A DNA stretch of 64,000 bases, from contig NZ_OY782853.1 in the NCBI RefSeq assembly GCF_963678425.1, forward strand, positions 124,001-188,000, given 5' to 3'. The stretch comes from an uncultured Bacteroides sp. Its GTDB lineage: Bacteria > Bacteroidota > Bacteroidia > Bacteroidales > Bacteroidaceae. Within the stretch, counting starts at the first letter, position 1; each line of letters opens with the position of its first letter. The notes under the pieces are model-generated. The model searched no databases. It saw only the letters and a program-made list of their open reading frames with translations, and was not told where the DNA came from. Both the position numbers and the translations under genes were made by a program. Positions 44,834-54,158 of the stretch are shown here, piece after piece.

Positions 44834-45253
44834 CTAATGAGTTCTGGTTAAGACCAATGTAGCTTTGTATGAGTAATCTCCACCACTACTTTGTTCAAGT
44901 ACTATTCTGTTTTTACTTTTCTCTATAAGTAACCAATATCCACTAAGAGATTCTTCGCCTTTTATAAAAAACATTTTACCATCAACAGAATATTCAAAAC
45001 GCGTTATTTCACGAAGATCGGTATCTTCTTGACCTTTTATATCGTATTGACCCGTTTCCGCTGTATAAAATATAATTCCAACTTCTGATTTGCATATTGA
45101 TTTTCCACCAATATACGATTCAACCATTGCCCCGCCCCAGCTTGTTTGTTTTAACGATTCTGCATCAAAATTGAGGTCATCATTGGCATCATCACCGCAA
45201 CTGAACAAAAGGATACTTAGTGATAGAAAAAATAGTGTTTTAATTGTTTTCAT
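44834..45253 (-). CDS. Small lipoprotein, lipocalin-like (copy 1)
   Basis: A 139-residue protein: lipoprotein signal MKTIKTLFFLSLSILLFSC (Cys19), then a beta-rich domain (VGIIFYTAETGQYDI, GYWLLIEKSKNRIVL, KATLVLTRTH) resembling small lipocalin-like proteins. The frame extends 26 codons upstream, but the -7 element at 45286-45293 lies inside that extension, so ATG at 45253 is used. Its 5' region is duplicated before the next gene upstream (45303-45725). Confidence 0.75.
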   Translation of the reverse strand: MKTIKTLFFLSLSILLFSCGDDANDDLNFDAESLKQTSWGGAMVESYIGGKSICKSEVGIIFYTAETGQYDIKGQEDTDLREITRFEYSVDGKMFFIKGEESLSGYWLLIEKSKNRIVLEQSSGGDYSYKATLVLTRTH

Positions 45254-45285
45254 AATTATCTTATTTATACTTAGTTTCAATACAA

Positions 45286-45293
45286 CAAAACTA
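45286..45293 (-). promoter_or_regulatory. Promoter core of small lipoprotein copy 1
   Basis: Plus-strand CAAAACTA reads TAGTTTTG on the minus strand. The leader is about 26 nt. The ~60 bp including this site is about 80% identical to 45723-45780. Confidence 0.65.
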
Positions 45294-45302
45294 GACGAAG
45301 AA

Positions 45303-45725
45303 TTAGTTAATCTTACACATCGTCGATCCACTCCCCGTTATTTGCTGCACTTCATTTTTCCCAACGAAGAAATAATGAACTTTCATCCTGTTCGGACTAG
45401 TAAATTCTCCATCAAACCCAAGAAAATAAGCTTCAGCTGTTTCCTCTTTTTTAAGTCTTCTGCCATATGGATTTAAAATCTGAACAACTCCGTCTTTAAA
45501 TGTATATTTAGCAGTTCCTTTGGAATCTGCATAGTCAGTTGAATAAAAAGACACTGTATTTAATGTCTCAAATTTGATTGATATTCCTCCATCTTCAAAG
45601 ACACAGCCTACTGGAGGAGATTGCATTACATAAGGAGTTTCATTACCTTCATTGCTACAAGAACTCATTAGCAACGGAAACAAACAAAATAAGAAAAATA
45701 GAAATGTAAAAGATCTGGTCTTCAT
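45303..45725 (-). CDS. Small lipoprotein, lipocalin-like (copy 2)
   Basis: A 140-residue protein starting MKTRSFTFLFFLFC, with lipid Cys23 (LLMSSCSNEG) and a beta-rich mature domain (ISIKFETLNTVSFYS, GTAKYTFKDGVVQIL, MKVHYFFVGKNEVQQ). Same size and organisation as its downstream neighbour at 44834-45253 (49 bp away) but low residue identity. An ATG two codons upstream exists; alignment of the two duplicated 5' regions places both starts at the MKT codon. Confidence 0.75.
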   Translation of the reverse strand: MKTRSFTFLFFLFCLFPLLMSSCSNEGNETPYVMQSPPVGCVFEDGGISIKFETLNTVSFYSTDYADSKGTAKYTFKDGVVQILNPYGRRLKKEETAEAYFLGFDGEFTSPNRMKVHYFFVGKNEVQQITGSGSTMCKIN

Positions 45726-45757
45726 AATCATCTAATTTATGTTTAATTTTAATGCAA

Positions 45758-45765
45758 CAAAACTA
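45758..45765 (-). promoter_or_regulatory. Promoter core of small lipoprotein copy 2
   Basis: Plus-strand CAAAACTA reads TAGTTTTG on the minus strand, at the same distance from its ATG as in copy 1. Confidence 0.65.
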
Positions 45766-45858
45766 AACAAATAATTAGAGGAAATAGCTTTTTATCAATA
45801 ACACTAATTATTCATAAACACCTATTTATCAATAAAATACAAAGCACAACAATAACAA

Positions 45859-47523
45859 TTACTCTTCAGGAGTCATTCTGGACTTAAGACGGTATCTTCT
45901 TTGGTTAACAATCTGCTTATTTGAATTACCAAAACAGAGTGCTATAGTAAAAGTATTTAATCCTGCAGTTTCAAGACAAGAAAAGAGTATATCATCTTCA
46001 GTCATTTTGGGATATTGGGTATGCAAACAGTCTATGTATTCACTATAGATTTCGAAAACAAGCTTCTTTAAAACATCTTGTTCGGTGAGTGTCAATACCT
46101 TAATATCTTTCTTCTGTTCCGGGACTTGCGCAGAAAGTTTTTCAATCTTCTTATAAATAGGACTTTGGAAAAATATAGTATTTCTAAGAGCTGCTTTTTG
46201 AAAAAACAAGTCCTTTATTTCCTGCTCTTTCAAAGAAAGCTCTGCATCACTTATTTGCTTTTCCTGTTTCAACCTTGCAATAAGTTCTTTGGTCTCATCA
46301 ATACGATTTTGCAATACAGCCATTTCATGTTCCATCTCCTTAGCCCTTTGCTTAAATATTAGTTTTGCAATCTTTTTATGACGATTCACATTCTGGAGAG
46401 TCAGAATTAAAATAAGAATCAGAATTATTGAAACCGTTATTATCAGAGTATTAGCTTGTTGCATCTTTGCTTTATGCTTTGCAACTCTTGCTTCTGCCTC
46501 ATATTTATATCCTAATTGTTCAATTTTAAAAGATTTATCGGCCATATATAATGAATCTACAACATTTGTATACTTTTCCAGATGTTGGAAAGCTTCTTTA
46601 TAATTCCCATTAGCTTTTTCTAAATCAGACAAATATCCATGAGCTAATGCTTGATCATTAATGCTTCCATCCAAACTCTTGTTAAAATAATAATTGGCAG
46701 AATCTTTTTTTCCCCTATCAAGTAGTAACCCTCCTATTGATCTATAGTAAATTGAAGGAGTTTTTCTATTGGTTGGAAAATAATCTAAAGCTTTGCGGGC
46801 ATAAAATAAAGCTGAATCCGATTCATCAGCAAGACTTAAGCTTTGATATACACCACTAATCACTAAAGAATCTTTTGTGCATAGCCCTATTTTCAAAGCC
46901 CAATTAAGTACTTCATAAACTCTTTTATCCTTTTTCTGGAATTTATAAACCATGCCCTCTAGCCTCAATGCATTAATCATTGCTACGTTATCGTTTATTA
47001 ATGAATAAGAGGTAAAAGAATTATTTATTTTTTCTAATGCATTTTTATACAGACTATGATCCATATCAAGTTTGCCTAAATCTTCATAGATCATCCCTTT
47101 TATCCGAATATCTGTACGGCTATCCTTTAGTTCTGGCAAAGCACTATAATAGCATTTCAAAGCTTCTTTCTCATGCCCCATTTCTATTAAAATACGCCCC
47201 TTATAAAAAAGAGCTTTAGCTTTGTCTGATCCTTTTGTATAATAATCCAAGGCTACATCAACTAATGAATCGCATGGCAGTATTGTTAACTCCGCTTTAT
47301 CAGTTGCCTGAACCAACAATAATCCATAATATGCTCTTTCTTCTTTAGATGACAAGATGGACGGATTTATTCTTTTTAAAAGCTTTAATGCTTCCTTAGG
47401 ATTAGTGCACAGTAAAGAATCAACTCTCACTAAAGAAGAATTATGAGAATGGCTATTAACACAAGATGAGAGTATACAGGCTATTAAAAAAAAATATAAA
47501 AGTAAGTTGAGTTTGTCTCTCAT
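45859..47523 (-). CDS. Membrane-bound TPR regulator with C-terminal HTH-like domain
   Basis: A 554-residue protein: lipobox-like signal (ACILSSC, Cys21), a periplasmic run of about ten TPR-like repeats (residues ~35-345), a membrane helix (LIITVSIILILILILTLQ), a long cytoplasmic coiled coil (residues ~395-470) and a C-terminal HTH-like domain (MTEDDILFSCLETAGLNTFT to NQRRYRLKSRM). This is a one-component signalling layout found in Bacteroides; the DNA-binding role is inferred. The frame extends 32 codons upstream, but the -7 element at 47547-47554 lies within that part, so ATG 47523 is chosen. Confidence 0.8.
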   Translation of the reverse strand: MRDKLNLLLYFFLIACILSSCVNSHSHNSSLVRVDSLLCTNPKEALKLLKRINPSILSSKEERAYYGLLLVQATDKAELTILPCDSLVDVALDYYTKGSDKAKALFYKGRILIEMGHEKEALKCYYSALPELKDSRTDIRIKGMIYEDLGKLDMDHSLYKNALEKINNSFTSYSLINDNVAMINALRLEGMVYKFQKKDKRVYEVLNWALKIGLCTKDSLVISGVYQSLSLADESDSALFYARKALDYFPTNRKTPSIYYRSIGGLLLDRGKKDSANYYFNKSLDGSINDQALAHGYLSDLEKANGNYKEAFQHLEKYTNVVDSLYMADKSFKIEQLGYKYEAEARVAKHKAKMQQANTLIITVSIILILILILTLQNVNRHKKIAKLIFKQRAKEMEHEMAVLQNRIDETKELIARLKQEKQISDAELSLKEQEIKDLFFQKAALRNTIFFQSPIYKKIEKLSAQVPEQKKDIKVLTLTEQDVLKKLVFEIYSEYIDCLHTQYPKMTEDDILFSCLETAGLNTFTIALCFGNSNKQIVNQRRYRLKSRMTPEE

Positions 47524-47546
47524 AATAAAGATTAATAATAATGTTG

Positions 47547-47554
47547 CAAATATA
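47547..47554 (-). promoter_or_regulatory. Promoter core of the TPR regulator gene
   Basis: Plus-strand CAAATATA reads TATATTTG on the minus strand. The leader is about 17 nt. Confidence 0.6.
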
Positions 47555-47763
47555 GTACAATAAATATTATCAACACAAAATATACCTTTATTATACAGAT
47601 ACACTAACTTATTTATCATAACAAAATCATTTATTGCTAAATAATCCCTTAATATTCAACAAAACTAATAATTTTACATAGAGAGTTGTAAATTTAGTGC
47701 GGACATAGAGTTTAGTACAGAATTTGATCTTTTTAGATAAAAAAGAAATTAACCAGCAATTGT

Positions 47764-50700
47764 TTATTTCATATTCAGTAAAGCACTGATTTTTTCTTTC
47801 AGCAGAATGCCATTAATAGGTTTGGCTACAAAATCATTAAACCCGCTTTGACAAATCTTGTTTTTTTCTTCTTCAGAAGCATAGGCTGTTACAGCTATAA
47901 TAGGAATGTTCTTTGAATATTTCCTGATCTTTCCGGTTAATTCATACCCGTCCATTACCGGCATTTTGATATCTGTCATAACCAGATCGGGTAGATGATC
48001 CTTGTATAATCGGACTGCTTCTTCCCCATTCCATGCATGTATAAGCCTATACTCTTTACCAAGAATTACTTCGGCTAGTTTATAATTGCTTTCGTCATCT
48101 TCAGCTACAAGTAAGGTTGCTTTTTCTGCTTTATGCTTCATGGCAGACTCCTCCTCAGATTCCTCCAATGATTCTTTCTGCTTAATATCAACCGGCTGAT
48201 AAGGAATAGTAAACCAGAAAGTGGAACCTGCCCCTTCTTCTGATTCAACACCAATCTCTCCACCAAGTTTATGCACAATCGAAGCACAGATAGATAGTCC
48301 CAGTCCGGTTCCCTGAGCAAATGAGTTTAGCTTGATAAAACGGTCAAAAACTGCTTTTTGTTTATTCCGGGGAATACCACATCCTGTATCTTTCACATAA
48401 AAGCGAAGCATTTTATCGGACAAAGTATAGCCGAACGTAATGCTGCCCTGCTTCGTAAATTTTATTGCGTTCGATATAAAATTAGAAATAACCTGCGTCA
48501 AGCGGTTTCTTTCCGTGTAAACCAAACACTGAGGCAACATATCTTCGAATGCAATTCTAACGACTTCCCGGTCGACCTTCATTGCCGAAGATTGTTCTAT
48601 CTCATTGAGAAGCTGATTGATGTCAACATCTGAATATATAAATTCCAATGTCCCGGCTTCTATTTTTGACAGATCAAGGATATCGTTAATAAGCTGCAAC
48701 AGTATCTCGTTATTGCTTTCAATAATGCTTGCAAACTGGCTTTCAGCTTCACCTTGATTTGTATCGGCCAGGATTCTGGAGAATCCTACTATTGCATTCA
48801 GAGGTGTGCGTATTTCGTGGCTCATGTTTGCCAGAAAAGCAGATTTTAAACGATTGGACTCTTCCGCTTTTTCTTTCGCTTCGAGCAAGGCCTGCTCTGT
48901 CTGTTTTCTCTTGGATATATTGATACCCGATCCTATAACTGTAAGGGTTCCGCCGTCATTATCGCGTTTACTGACCACACCTTGCAATTCATACCATTCG
49001 TAGCCGTTACCGTAAAAGTTTACCCTGATATCAAGATAAACTCTATCAGACTTACCTTCAAGAAAATCACAGAAAGTCTTTACAACATGCTCCACATCAT
49101 CAGGATGAGTCAGTAAAAGGATATCATCCAAAGGTTTTGTCAGACTCTTCATATTGGACTGAAGGTCACTTTTTAAATGAAAATCATAGTCAAAAGTAAG
49201 CAATCGGTTCTTTACATCCCATGCCCATGAAATAATATCTCCTGCATCCATTACTAATGCAAGATGATTATTACTTGTCTGAAGTTGTCTTTGAATGCTT
49301 TTTAACTCAGTTACATCCCAGCCTGTAAACAACATATAGGAGGGCTTATCGTCTTTCTTTATAAGAGCCTTAACTATATTGGCAGAGTGTAACTTATCAT
49401 CTGTATATAGAAAATCCTGTTCATAACTGATAGAGTCCCCTCCCTTCATCAACCTATTGTCTATTTCCTGTTGCCTCTTGAATGCCTCTTCAGAAAACAA
49501 TTCTTTATTGGTTTTTCCTATTGCATCCTTCGATTTCAGCCTGGTCATCTCCTCATTTTTTTTATTCCAGTAAATAAAACTGTTGTTGCCAAGTTCTCTT
49601 ACAGATACAGCTACCGGTATATTATCAAGGATATTGGTAAAAAACAATCTCATTTCTTCATTCTTGTTTTTTTCTTTCTTCAGGAACCAGATTTTTGAAA
49701 GAAGAACAGAAAAACATATCAATAGAGCACCTAAAATTAACACTACTAAAACTTTATTCTGTTCAATAAAACCAACAGGTTTCTGATAATATACAGCCAA
49801 AGAGGGAAATAATTCTTCGTTAAGGCCTGCTTTAATTAAATGATCATAATTTAAATAAGTATTAGGCTTAGCAGCAAATTGAAAAGGAATTTCATTTGCC
49901 TTTTTTCCGGCAAGAATCTGATCAAGGATTTCGGCGGATTTATTCCCGTAATCTTCACAGCTTGAATAATAACCTCCCGAAAAATCTCCCAAATCATTAC
50001 CAAAGTCCATCAAGCCAAATACAGGCAAGTTGGTAAAACTGCTGATTATTTTTTCCGTTCTGTTATTTGAAGAAATACCCGAGGTTGTATTACCATCTTC
50101 ATACCAACCGTGATAGAGCAGACCAGTGTGTTTATCCATTTGAGACAATGTATCCAGCAGATCATTTGTTTTAAGATTCTTCTGACACAATGAGATTTCT
50201 CCTAACTCCGGAAAGTATTTCTTTCTTATATATTTAAATAAGAATCTATTATAAGAACTGGTATATCGTTTATCAGAGATGAATGCCACTTTAGTCATTT
50301 TAGGCATCAGCTTTTTCATTAATTGTATCGTCTCCTTTATGTAAACAGGATGAAAGACACCTGTTACATTAAAACCTTTAGCAGCCTCTTTATATGGAAT
50401 CAGCATTTTGGAATTGATTTCTTTCCCTGAAATAAGATCATTAAGGGAGACGGTATACCTCTTTGCCGAAGTGAGAACAACAGGTATTTCCTTCCACGAC
50501 TGAGGAAGTGTACTACGATAAATAATCCACCCGGCTTCTCCAATGATAACAACGGCTTTAGGCTTCAGGCGATAATCCCGGTATAAACTATCTGTTCTTT
50601 GAGTGACTTCTTTCATGGAAGAGAATCTGCAGTTATCCAGATATTCAAGGCATATAGATATGTTTTTTTTCTTATTCTTATTATCTATGGACTTCATTAT

Positions 50701-50844
50701 TACATCCTGAATGTTTTCAGCCCACTGATTCCCTTCATTATAAGAATTGATAATCAAAACATAACCATTTATATGTGCAGCTTCGGCTTTTGTGAAAAGA
50801 AGCAAGAGAATAAGTATAATCTGGATAAGTCTGTATCGTTTCAT
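47764..50844 (-). CDS. Hybrid sensor histidine kinase with ABC-substrate-binding-like sensor
   Basis: A 1026-residue signalling protein. A signal sequence precedes a ~310-residue periplasmic domain resembling ABC-type substrate-binding proteins (INSYNEGNQWAENIQDVIM). A membrane helix lies near residues 360-385 and two PAS domains near 400-520 and 525-650. HisKA has H676 (ANMSHEIRTPLNAIVGFS), followed by HATPase (VISNFISNAIKFTKQGS, DTGCGIPRNKQ, GTGLGLSICASI). The C-terminal receiver has D958 (VMTDIKMPVMDGYEL). There is no DNA-binding output and no partner regulator gene adjacent. Confidence 0.93.
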   Translation of the reverse strand: MKRYRLIQIILILLLLFTKAEAAHINGYVLIINSYNEGNQWAENIQDVIMKSIDNKNKKKNISICLEYLDNCRFSSMKEVTQRTDSLYRDYRLKPKAVVIIGEAGWIIYRSTLPQSWKEIPVVLTSAKRYTVSLNDLISGKEINSKMLIPYKEAAKGFNVTGVFHPVYIKETIQLMKKLMPKMTKVAFISDKRYTSSYNRFLFKYIRKKYFPELGEISLCQKNLKTNDLLDTLSQMDKHTGLLYHGWYEDGNTTSGISSNNRTEKIISSFTNLPVFGLMDFGNDLGDFSGGYYSSCEDYGNKSAEILDQILAGKKANEIPFQFAAKPNTYLNYDHLIKAGLNEELFPSLAVYYQKPVGFIEQNKVLVVLILGALLICFSVLLSKIWFLKKEKNKNEEMRLFFTNILDNIPVAVSVRELGNNSFIYWNKKNEEMTRLKSKDAIGKTNKELFSEEAFKRQQEIDNRLMKGGDSISYEQDFLYTDDKLHSANIVKALIKKDDKPSYMLFTGWDVTELKSIQRQLQTSNNHLALVMDAGDIISWAWDVKNRLLTFDYDFHLKSDLQSNMKSLTKPLDDILLLTHPDDVEHVVKTFCDFLEGKSDRVYLDIRVNFYGNGYEWYELQGVVSKRDNDGGTLTVIGSGINISKRKQTEQALLEAKEKAEESNRLKSAFLANMSHEIRTPLNAIVGFSRILADTNQGEAESQFASIIESNNEILLQLINDILDLSKIEAGTLEFIYSDVDINQLLNEIEQSSAMKVDREVVRIAFEDMLPQCLVYTERNRLTQVISNFISNAIKFTKQGSITFGYTLSDKMLRFYVKDTGCGIPRNKQKAVFDRFIKLNSFAQGTGLGLSICASIVHKLGGEIGVESEEGAGSTFWFTIPYQPVDIKQKESLEESEEESAMKHKAEKATLLVAEDDESNYKLAEVILGKEYRLIHAWNGEEAVRLYKDHLPDLVMTDIKMPVMDGYELTGKIRKYSKNIPIIAVTAYASEEEKNKICQSGFNDFVAKPINGILLKEKISALLNMK

Positions 50845-51396
50845 CGTTTAGTTTTTATATATAAATTATTTACAAAAGCCGTATTTTTTTAATTTTTGCA
50901 AACAAATTGATAGCTTATTTTAAATATATAGATTACAAACATAAAAAAAACTATGATATCATTTCTATTTCATTGGTACTATTTTCTCTGTATAATAGAA
51001 AATCACGGCATTTACTTAACCCTATCAACCTTGATATTTGATTACTTCATATAGTGAAACTGTTCAATAATAAAATTGATAAAACGGAAAGGGAGATTTA
51101 GCGCAAATAAAAGGACCTGACAAAACACTCCATTATCCAATTGATGTCAGATAGCTTTTTTTTACTAAAAAACGAAGTTGATACTAAAACAGAACAGATA
51201 ATAGTTTACTTAATTTTTCACAATACAATTATCTTTCATTTGCTCAATAAACGTAAACTTGTGCATTTTTAGAGAATAATCTTTTGTATAATCAACTGTT
51301 TGAGTAAATTTGCAGGCTGATAGCTAGGTGAGATATCTCTCTTATTGATAGCTTACTGATACTAATAAATGAAATACTAATACTAAAATTAATAAC
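50845..51396. other. 552-bp divergent gap between the hybrid kinase and etfB
   Basis: Near the left end a minus -7 element (TATGTTTG, plus 50936-50943) may serve the kinase with an 85-nt leader. At the right end is the etfB promoter (51283-51312). Its ~78-nt leader contains two TGATAGCT direct repeats and a GAGATATCTC palindrome (51331-51340). I see no gene or recognisable RNA in 50950-51280. Confidence 0.5.
51283..51312 (+). promoter_or_regulatory. Promoter of the etfBA-acyl-CoA dehydrogenase operon
   Basis: TTTG (51283-51286), an 18-bp spacer and TAAATTTG (51305-51312). Transcription should start near 51319. Confidence 0.7.
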
Positions 51397-52269
51397 ATGA
51401 GTTTAAAGATTATTGTATTGGCAAAACAAGTTCCTGACACACGTAACGTTGGGAAAGATGCCATGAAAGCCGACGGAACGATTAATCGCGCGGCACTTCC
51501 GGCTATCTTCAATCCTGAAGACCTGAATGCTCTTGAGCAAGCTCTCAGATTGAAAGATGCACATCCCGGTTCTACCGTAACTATCCTGACCATGGGTCCC
51601 GGACGCGCGGCAGAGATTATTCGTGAAGGCCTGTATCGCGGTGCTGATAATGGTTATTTGTTAACCGACAGAGCGTTTGCCGGAGCCGACACGTTGGCCA
51701 CTTCTTATGCACTTGCTACTGCAATACGTAAGATAAAAGAGTATGATGTTATTATAGGTGGCCGCCAGGCTATTGATGGTGACACCGCGCAGGTTGGTCC
51801 TCAGGTTGCTGAAAAACTGGGATTAACTCAGATTACTTATGCCGAAGAAATTGAAAAAGTAGAAAATGGTCGTATTACTGTAAAACGTCACATTGATGGT
51901 GGCATTGAAACAGTAGAAGGTCCTCTTCCTATCGTTATCACTGTTAATGGTTCTGCAGCTTCCTGCCGTCCTCGTAACGCTAAGTACGTGCAAAAATACA
52001 AACATGCTAAGACTGTAACAGAAAAGCAACAAGGAAACCTTGATTACACTGATTTGTATGACACAAGAGATTATCTTAACCTTGCAGAATGGAGCGTTAC
52101 TGACGTAGAAGGAGATATTAAACAATGCGGTCTTTCCGGTTCTCCTACTAAAGTTAAAGCAATTCAGAACATCGTTTTCCAAGCCAAAGAGAGCAAAAAC
52201 ATTTCTGCTTCAGACAGAGAAGTGGAAGATATGATTGTTGAACTATTGGAAAATCACACGATTGGTTAA
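51397..52269 (+). CDS. etfB: Electron transfer flavoprotein beta subunit
   Basis: A 290-residue Etf small subunit. It starts MSLKIIVLAKQVPDTR. It has the AMP/FAD-binding pattern (LTMGPGRAAEIIREGLYRG, IIGGRQAIDGDTAQVGPQVAEKLG) and the C-terminal region that embraces the alpha subunit. It carries electrons from acyl-CoA dehydrogenase to a membrane or ferredoxin acceptor. First gene of the operon; etfA follows after 21 bp. Confidence 0.96.
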   Translation: MSLKIIVLAKQVPDTRNVGKDAMKADGTINRAALPAIFNPEDLNALEQALRLKDAHPGSTVTILTMGPGRAAEIIREGLYRGADNGYLLTDRAFAGADTLATSYALATAIRKIKEYDVIIGGRQAIDGDTAQVGPQVAEKLGLTQITYAEEIEKVENGRITVKRHIDGGIETVEGPLPIVITVNGSAASCRPRNAKYVQKYKHAKTVTEKQQGNLDYTDLYDTRDYLNLAEWSVTDVEGDIKQCGLSGSPTKVKAIQNIVFQAKESKNISASDREVEDMIVELLENHTIG

Positions 52270-52290
52270 TCACTAAAGAAAGAACTAAAA

Positions 52291-53310
52291 ATGAACAATT
52301 TATTTGTATATTGCGAAATAGAAGACGGCATTATTGCTGACGTAAGCCTTGAACTGCTTACCAAAGGCCGTTCTTTAGCTAACCAGTTAAAATGCCAATT
52401 GGAGGCAGTTGTTGCCGGTTACAAATTAGACGATATTGAAAAGCAAGCGATTCCTTATGGAGTAGACAAGTTACACGTATTTGATGCAGAAGGACTCTAT
52501 CCATACACTTCATTACCACACACTTCTATCCTGGTAAACCTTTTTAAAGAAGAAAAACCTCAGATATGTCTAATGGGAGCTACTGTTATCGGCCGCGACC
52601 TGGGTCCTCGTGTTTCTTCAGCTTTGACCAGCGGATTAACAGCAGACTGCACTGCTCTTGAGATTGGTGATCACGAAGAAAAGAAAGAAAACAAAGTTTA
52701 CCAGAACCTTCTTTATCAGATTCGTCCTGCTTTTGGTGGTAACATTGTTGCTACAATTGTAAACCCAGAACATCGTCCACAAATGGCAACCGTTCGTGAA
52801 GGTGTGATGAAAAAACAAATTCTTTCTACTGATTACAAAGGAAAAGTAATCCGCCACGAAGTAAGTAAATATGTAGCAGACACTGATTATGTAGTAAAAG
52901 TCATTGAACGTCACATAGAAAAATCAAAAACGAATATTAAAGGAGCACCTATCGTTGTAGCCGGAGGTTACGGAGTAGGTTCTAAAGATAACTTCAAGTT
53001 GCTTTTTGATCTTGCTAAAGTACTGAACGGAGAAGTAGGAGCTTCACGTGCCGCTGTAGATGCAGGCTTTGCCGATCACGATCGTCAGATTGGTCAGACC
53101 GGTGTTACTGTTCGCCCAAAACTGTATATCGCTTGCGGTATCTCAGGACAAATTCAGCATATCGCAGGTATGCAGGAAAGCGCAATGATTATCTCTATTA
53201 ACAATGATCCGGAGGCACCGATCAACACAATAGCAGATTATGTAATCAACGGAACAGTAGAAGAAGTTGTGCCGAAGATGATTAAGTACTATAAACAAAA
53301 CTCTAAATAG
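52291..53310 (+). CDS. etfA: Electron transfer flavoprotein alpha subunit
   Basis: A 339-residue Etf large subunit. The C-terminal FAD domain is diagnostic: GGYGVGSKDNFKLLFDLAK, VGASRAAVDAGF, QIGQTGVTVRPKLYIACGIS and INNDPEAPINTIADYVI. It forms a heterodimer with the product of etfB and receives electrons from the dehydrogenase encoded at the end of the operon. A TonB-domain gene starts 18 bp downstream, between etfA and the dehydrogenase. Confidence 0.96.
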   Translation: MNNLFVYCEIEDGIIADVSLELLTKGRSLANQLKCQLEAVVAGYKLDDIEKQAIPYGVDKLHVFDAEGLYPYTSLPHTSILVNLFKEEKPQICLMGATVIGRDLGPRVSSALTSGLTADCTALEIGDHEEKKENKVYQNLLYQIRPAFGGNIVATIVNPEHRPQMATVREGVMKKQILSTDYKGKVIRHEVSKYVADTDYVVKVIERHIEKSKTNIKGAPIVVAGGYGVGSKDNFKLLFDLAKVLNGEVGASRAAVDAGFADHDRQIGQTGVTVRPKLYIACGISGQIQHIAGMQESAMIISINNDPEAPINTIADYVINGTVEEVVPKMIKYYKQNSK

Positions 53311-53328
53311 TAATACGGAAGGAATACG

Positions 53329-54144
53329 ATGAAAGGAATCATCATTAGTTTATTGATAGCAACTGGTTTTTGCCAGATAATTGCCGCCCAAGACACTGTT
53401 TATATTAATAAAAAGTATCAATGGGTAGACAATAAAGCTGATGCTGTGGAATACGGAGTAATAAGCCATGAAGGAAAAAGCACTCTTGTTGCTTTCTATA
53501 CACCTGATGGCCGGGCAAAGGGAGTAGGAAGTTACTCTTTATATACTGCTCATAAACGCATTAAAAATGGCAGATGCACTTATCTTTACCCTAATGGAAA
53601 AGATAGCCTTGTCTGTGTAATGGTTAACAATTTAGTTGAAGGGCAATCTATAAGTTATTTCCCAAATGGGAAAGAACATATAATATCCACATACAAGAAA
53701 GCGGTGCTAAATGGTCCTCTGATTCAATACTATGAGAATGGTAAGCTGAAGCGTAAAGAACAATATGAAGGCAACAAAAGTATAGGCGGACATTTGTATG
53801 ATACTAACGGAAAAGAACTGGATTATATACCTTACTTTGCATTGCCTGAATTTAAAGGAGGAGAGCAAGTTTTGTTAAATCTTGTCTTTGAGAATCTGCA
53901 TTATCCGCAAGATGCTTTGGCAAAAAAGATATCTGGTAAAGTTTATGTCCGCTTCATGGTAAGCAAAGACGGTTCTGCCAGTGAAATAGATGTATTGAAA
54001 CACGTTTATCCATCTTTAGATGTTGAAGCAGTAAGGGTAGTGAAAGAAATAGCCCGACATTATAAATGGACTCCCGCTACTCAAGATGGCATTCCTCAGA
54101 ATGTATATTATGTTATTCCTATCTCATTTCAAAATCCCGTTTAA
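53329..54144 (+). CDS. Periplasmic MORN/TonB-C domain protein
   Basis: A 271-residue exported protein with an N-terminal signal (GFCQIIAAQ). Toxin-antitoxin YwqK/MORN-like repeats follow (YLYPNGKDSLV, YFPNGKEHIIS, YYENGKLKRKEQYEG), then a TonB C-terminal domain (KISGKVYVRFMVSKDGSASEIDV to VIPISFQNP). It lacks the N-terminal anchor helix and Pro-rich spacer of a classical TonB, so it is unlikely to energise transport by itself. Its position inside the etf/dehydrogenase operon is unexpected. The dehydrogenase gene starts 14 bp after it. Confidence 0.85.
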   Translation: MKGIIISLLIATGFCQIIAAQDTVYINKKYQWVDNKADAVEYGVISHEGKSTLVAFYTPDGRAKGVGSYSLYTAHKRIKNGRCTYLYPNGKDSLVCVMVNNLVEGQSISYFPNGKEHIISTYKKAVLNGPLIQYYENGKLKRKEQYEGNKSIGGHLYDTNGKELDYIPYFALPEFKGGEQVLLNLVFENLHYPQDALAKKISGKVYVRFMVSKDGSASEIDVLKHVYPSLDVEAVRVVKEIARHYKWTPATQDGIPQNVYYVIPISFQNPV

Positions 54145-54158
54145 AGACAAAAAATATT

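Noticed and set aside
47524..47619. N-terminal extension of the TPR regulator
   Set aside because: It contains the -7 element at 47547-47554, and the lipoprotein signal starts at 47523.
51100..51180. Terminator hairpin (CTGACA/TGTCAG followed by T-run) upstream of etfB
   Set aside because: The stem is only 6 bp with a loop of over 20 nt and no gene ends nearby; it is probably chance in AT-rich DNA.
51319..51396. Riboswitch in the etfB leader
   Set aside because: The leader has small repeats (TGATAGCT twice, GAGATATCTC) but no recognisable aptamer core, and its length is too short for known large classes.
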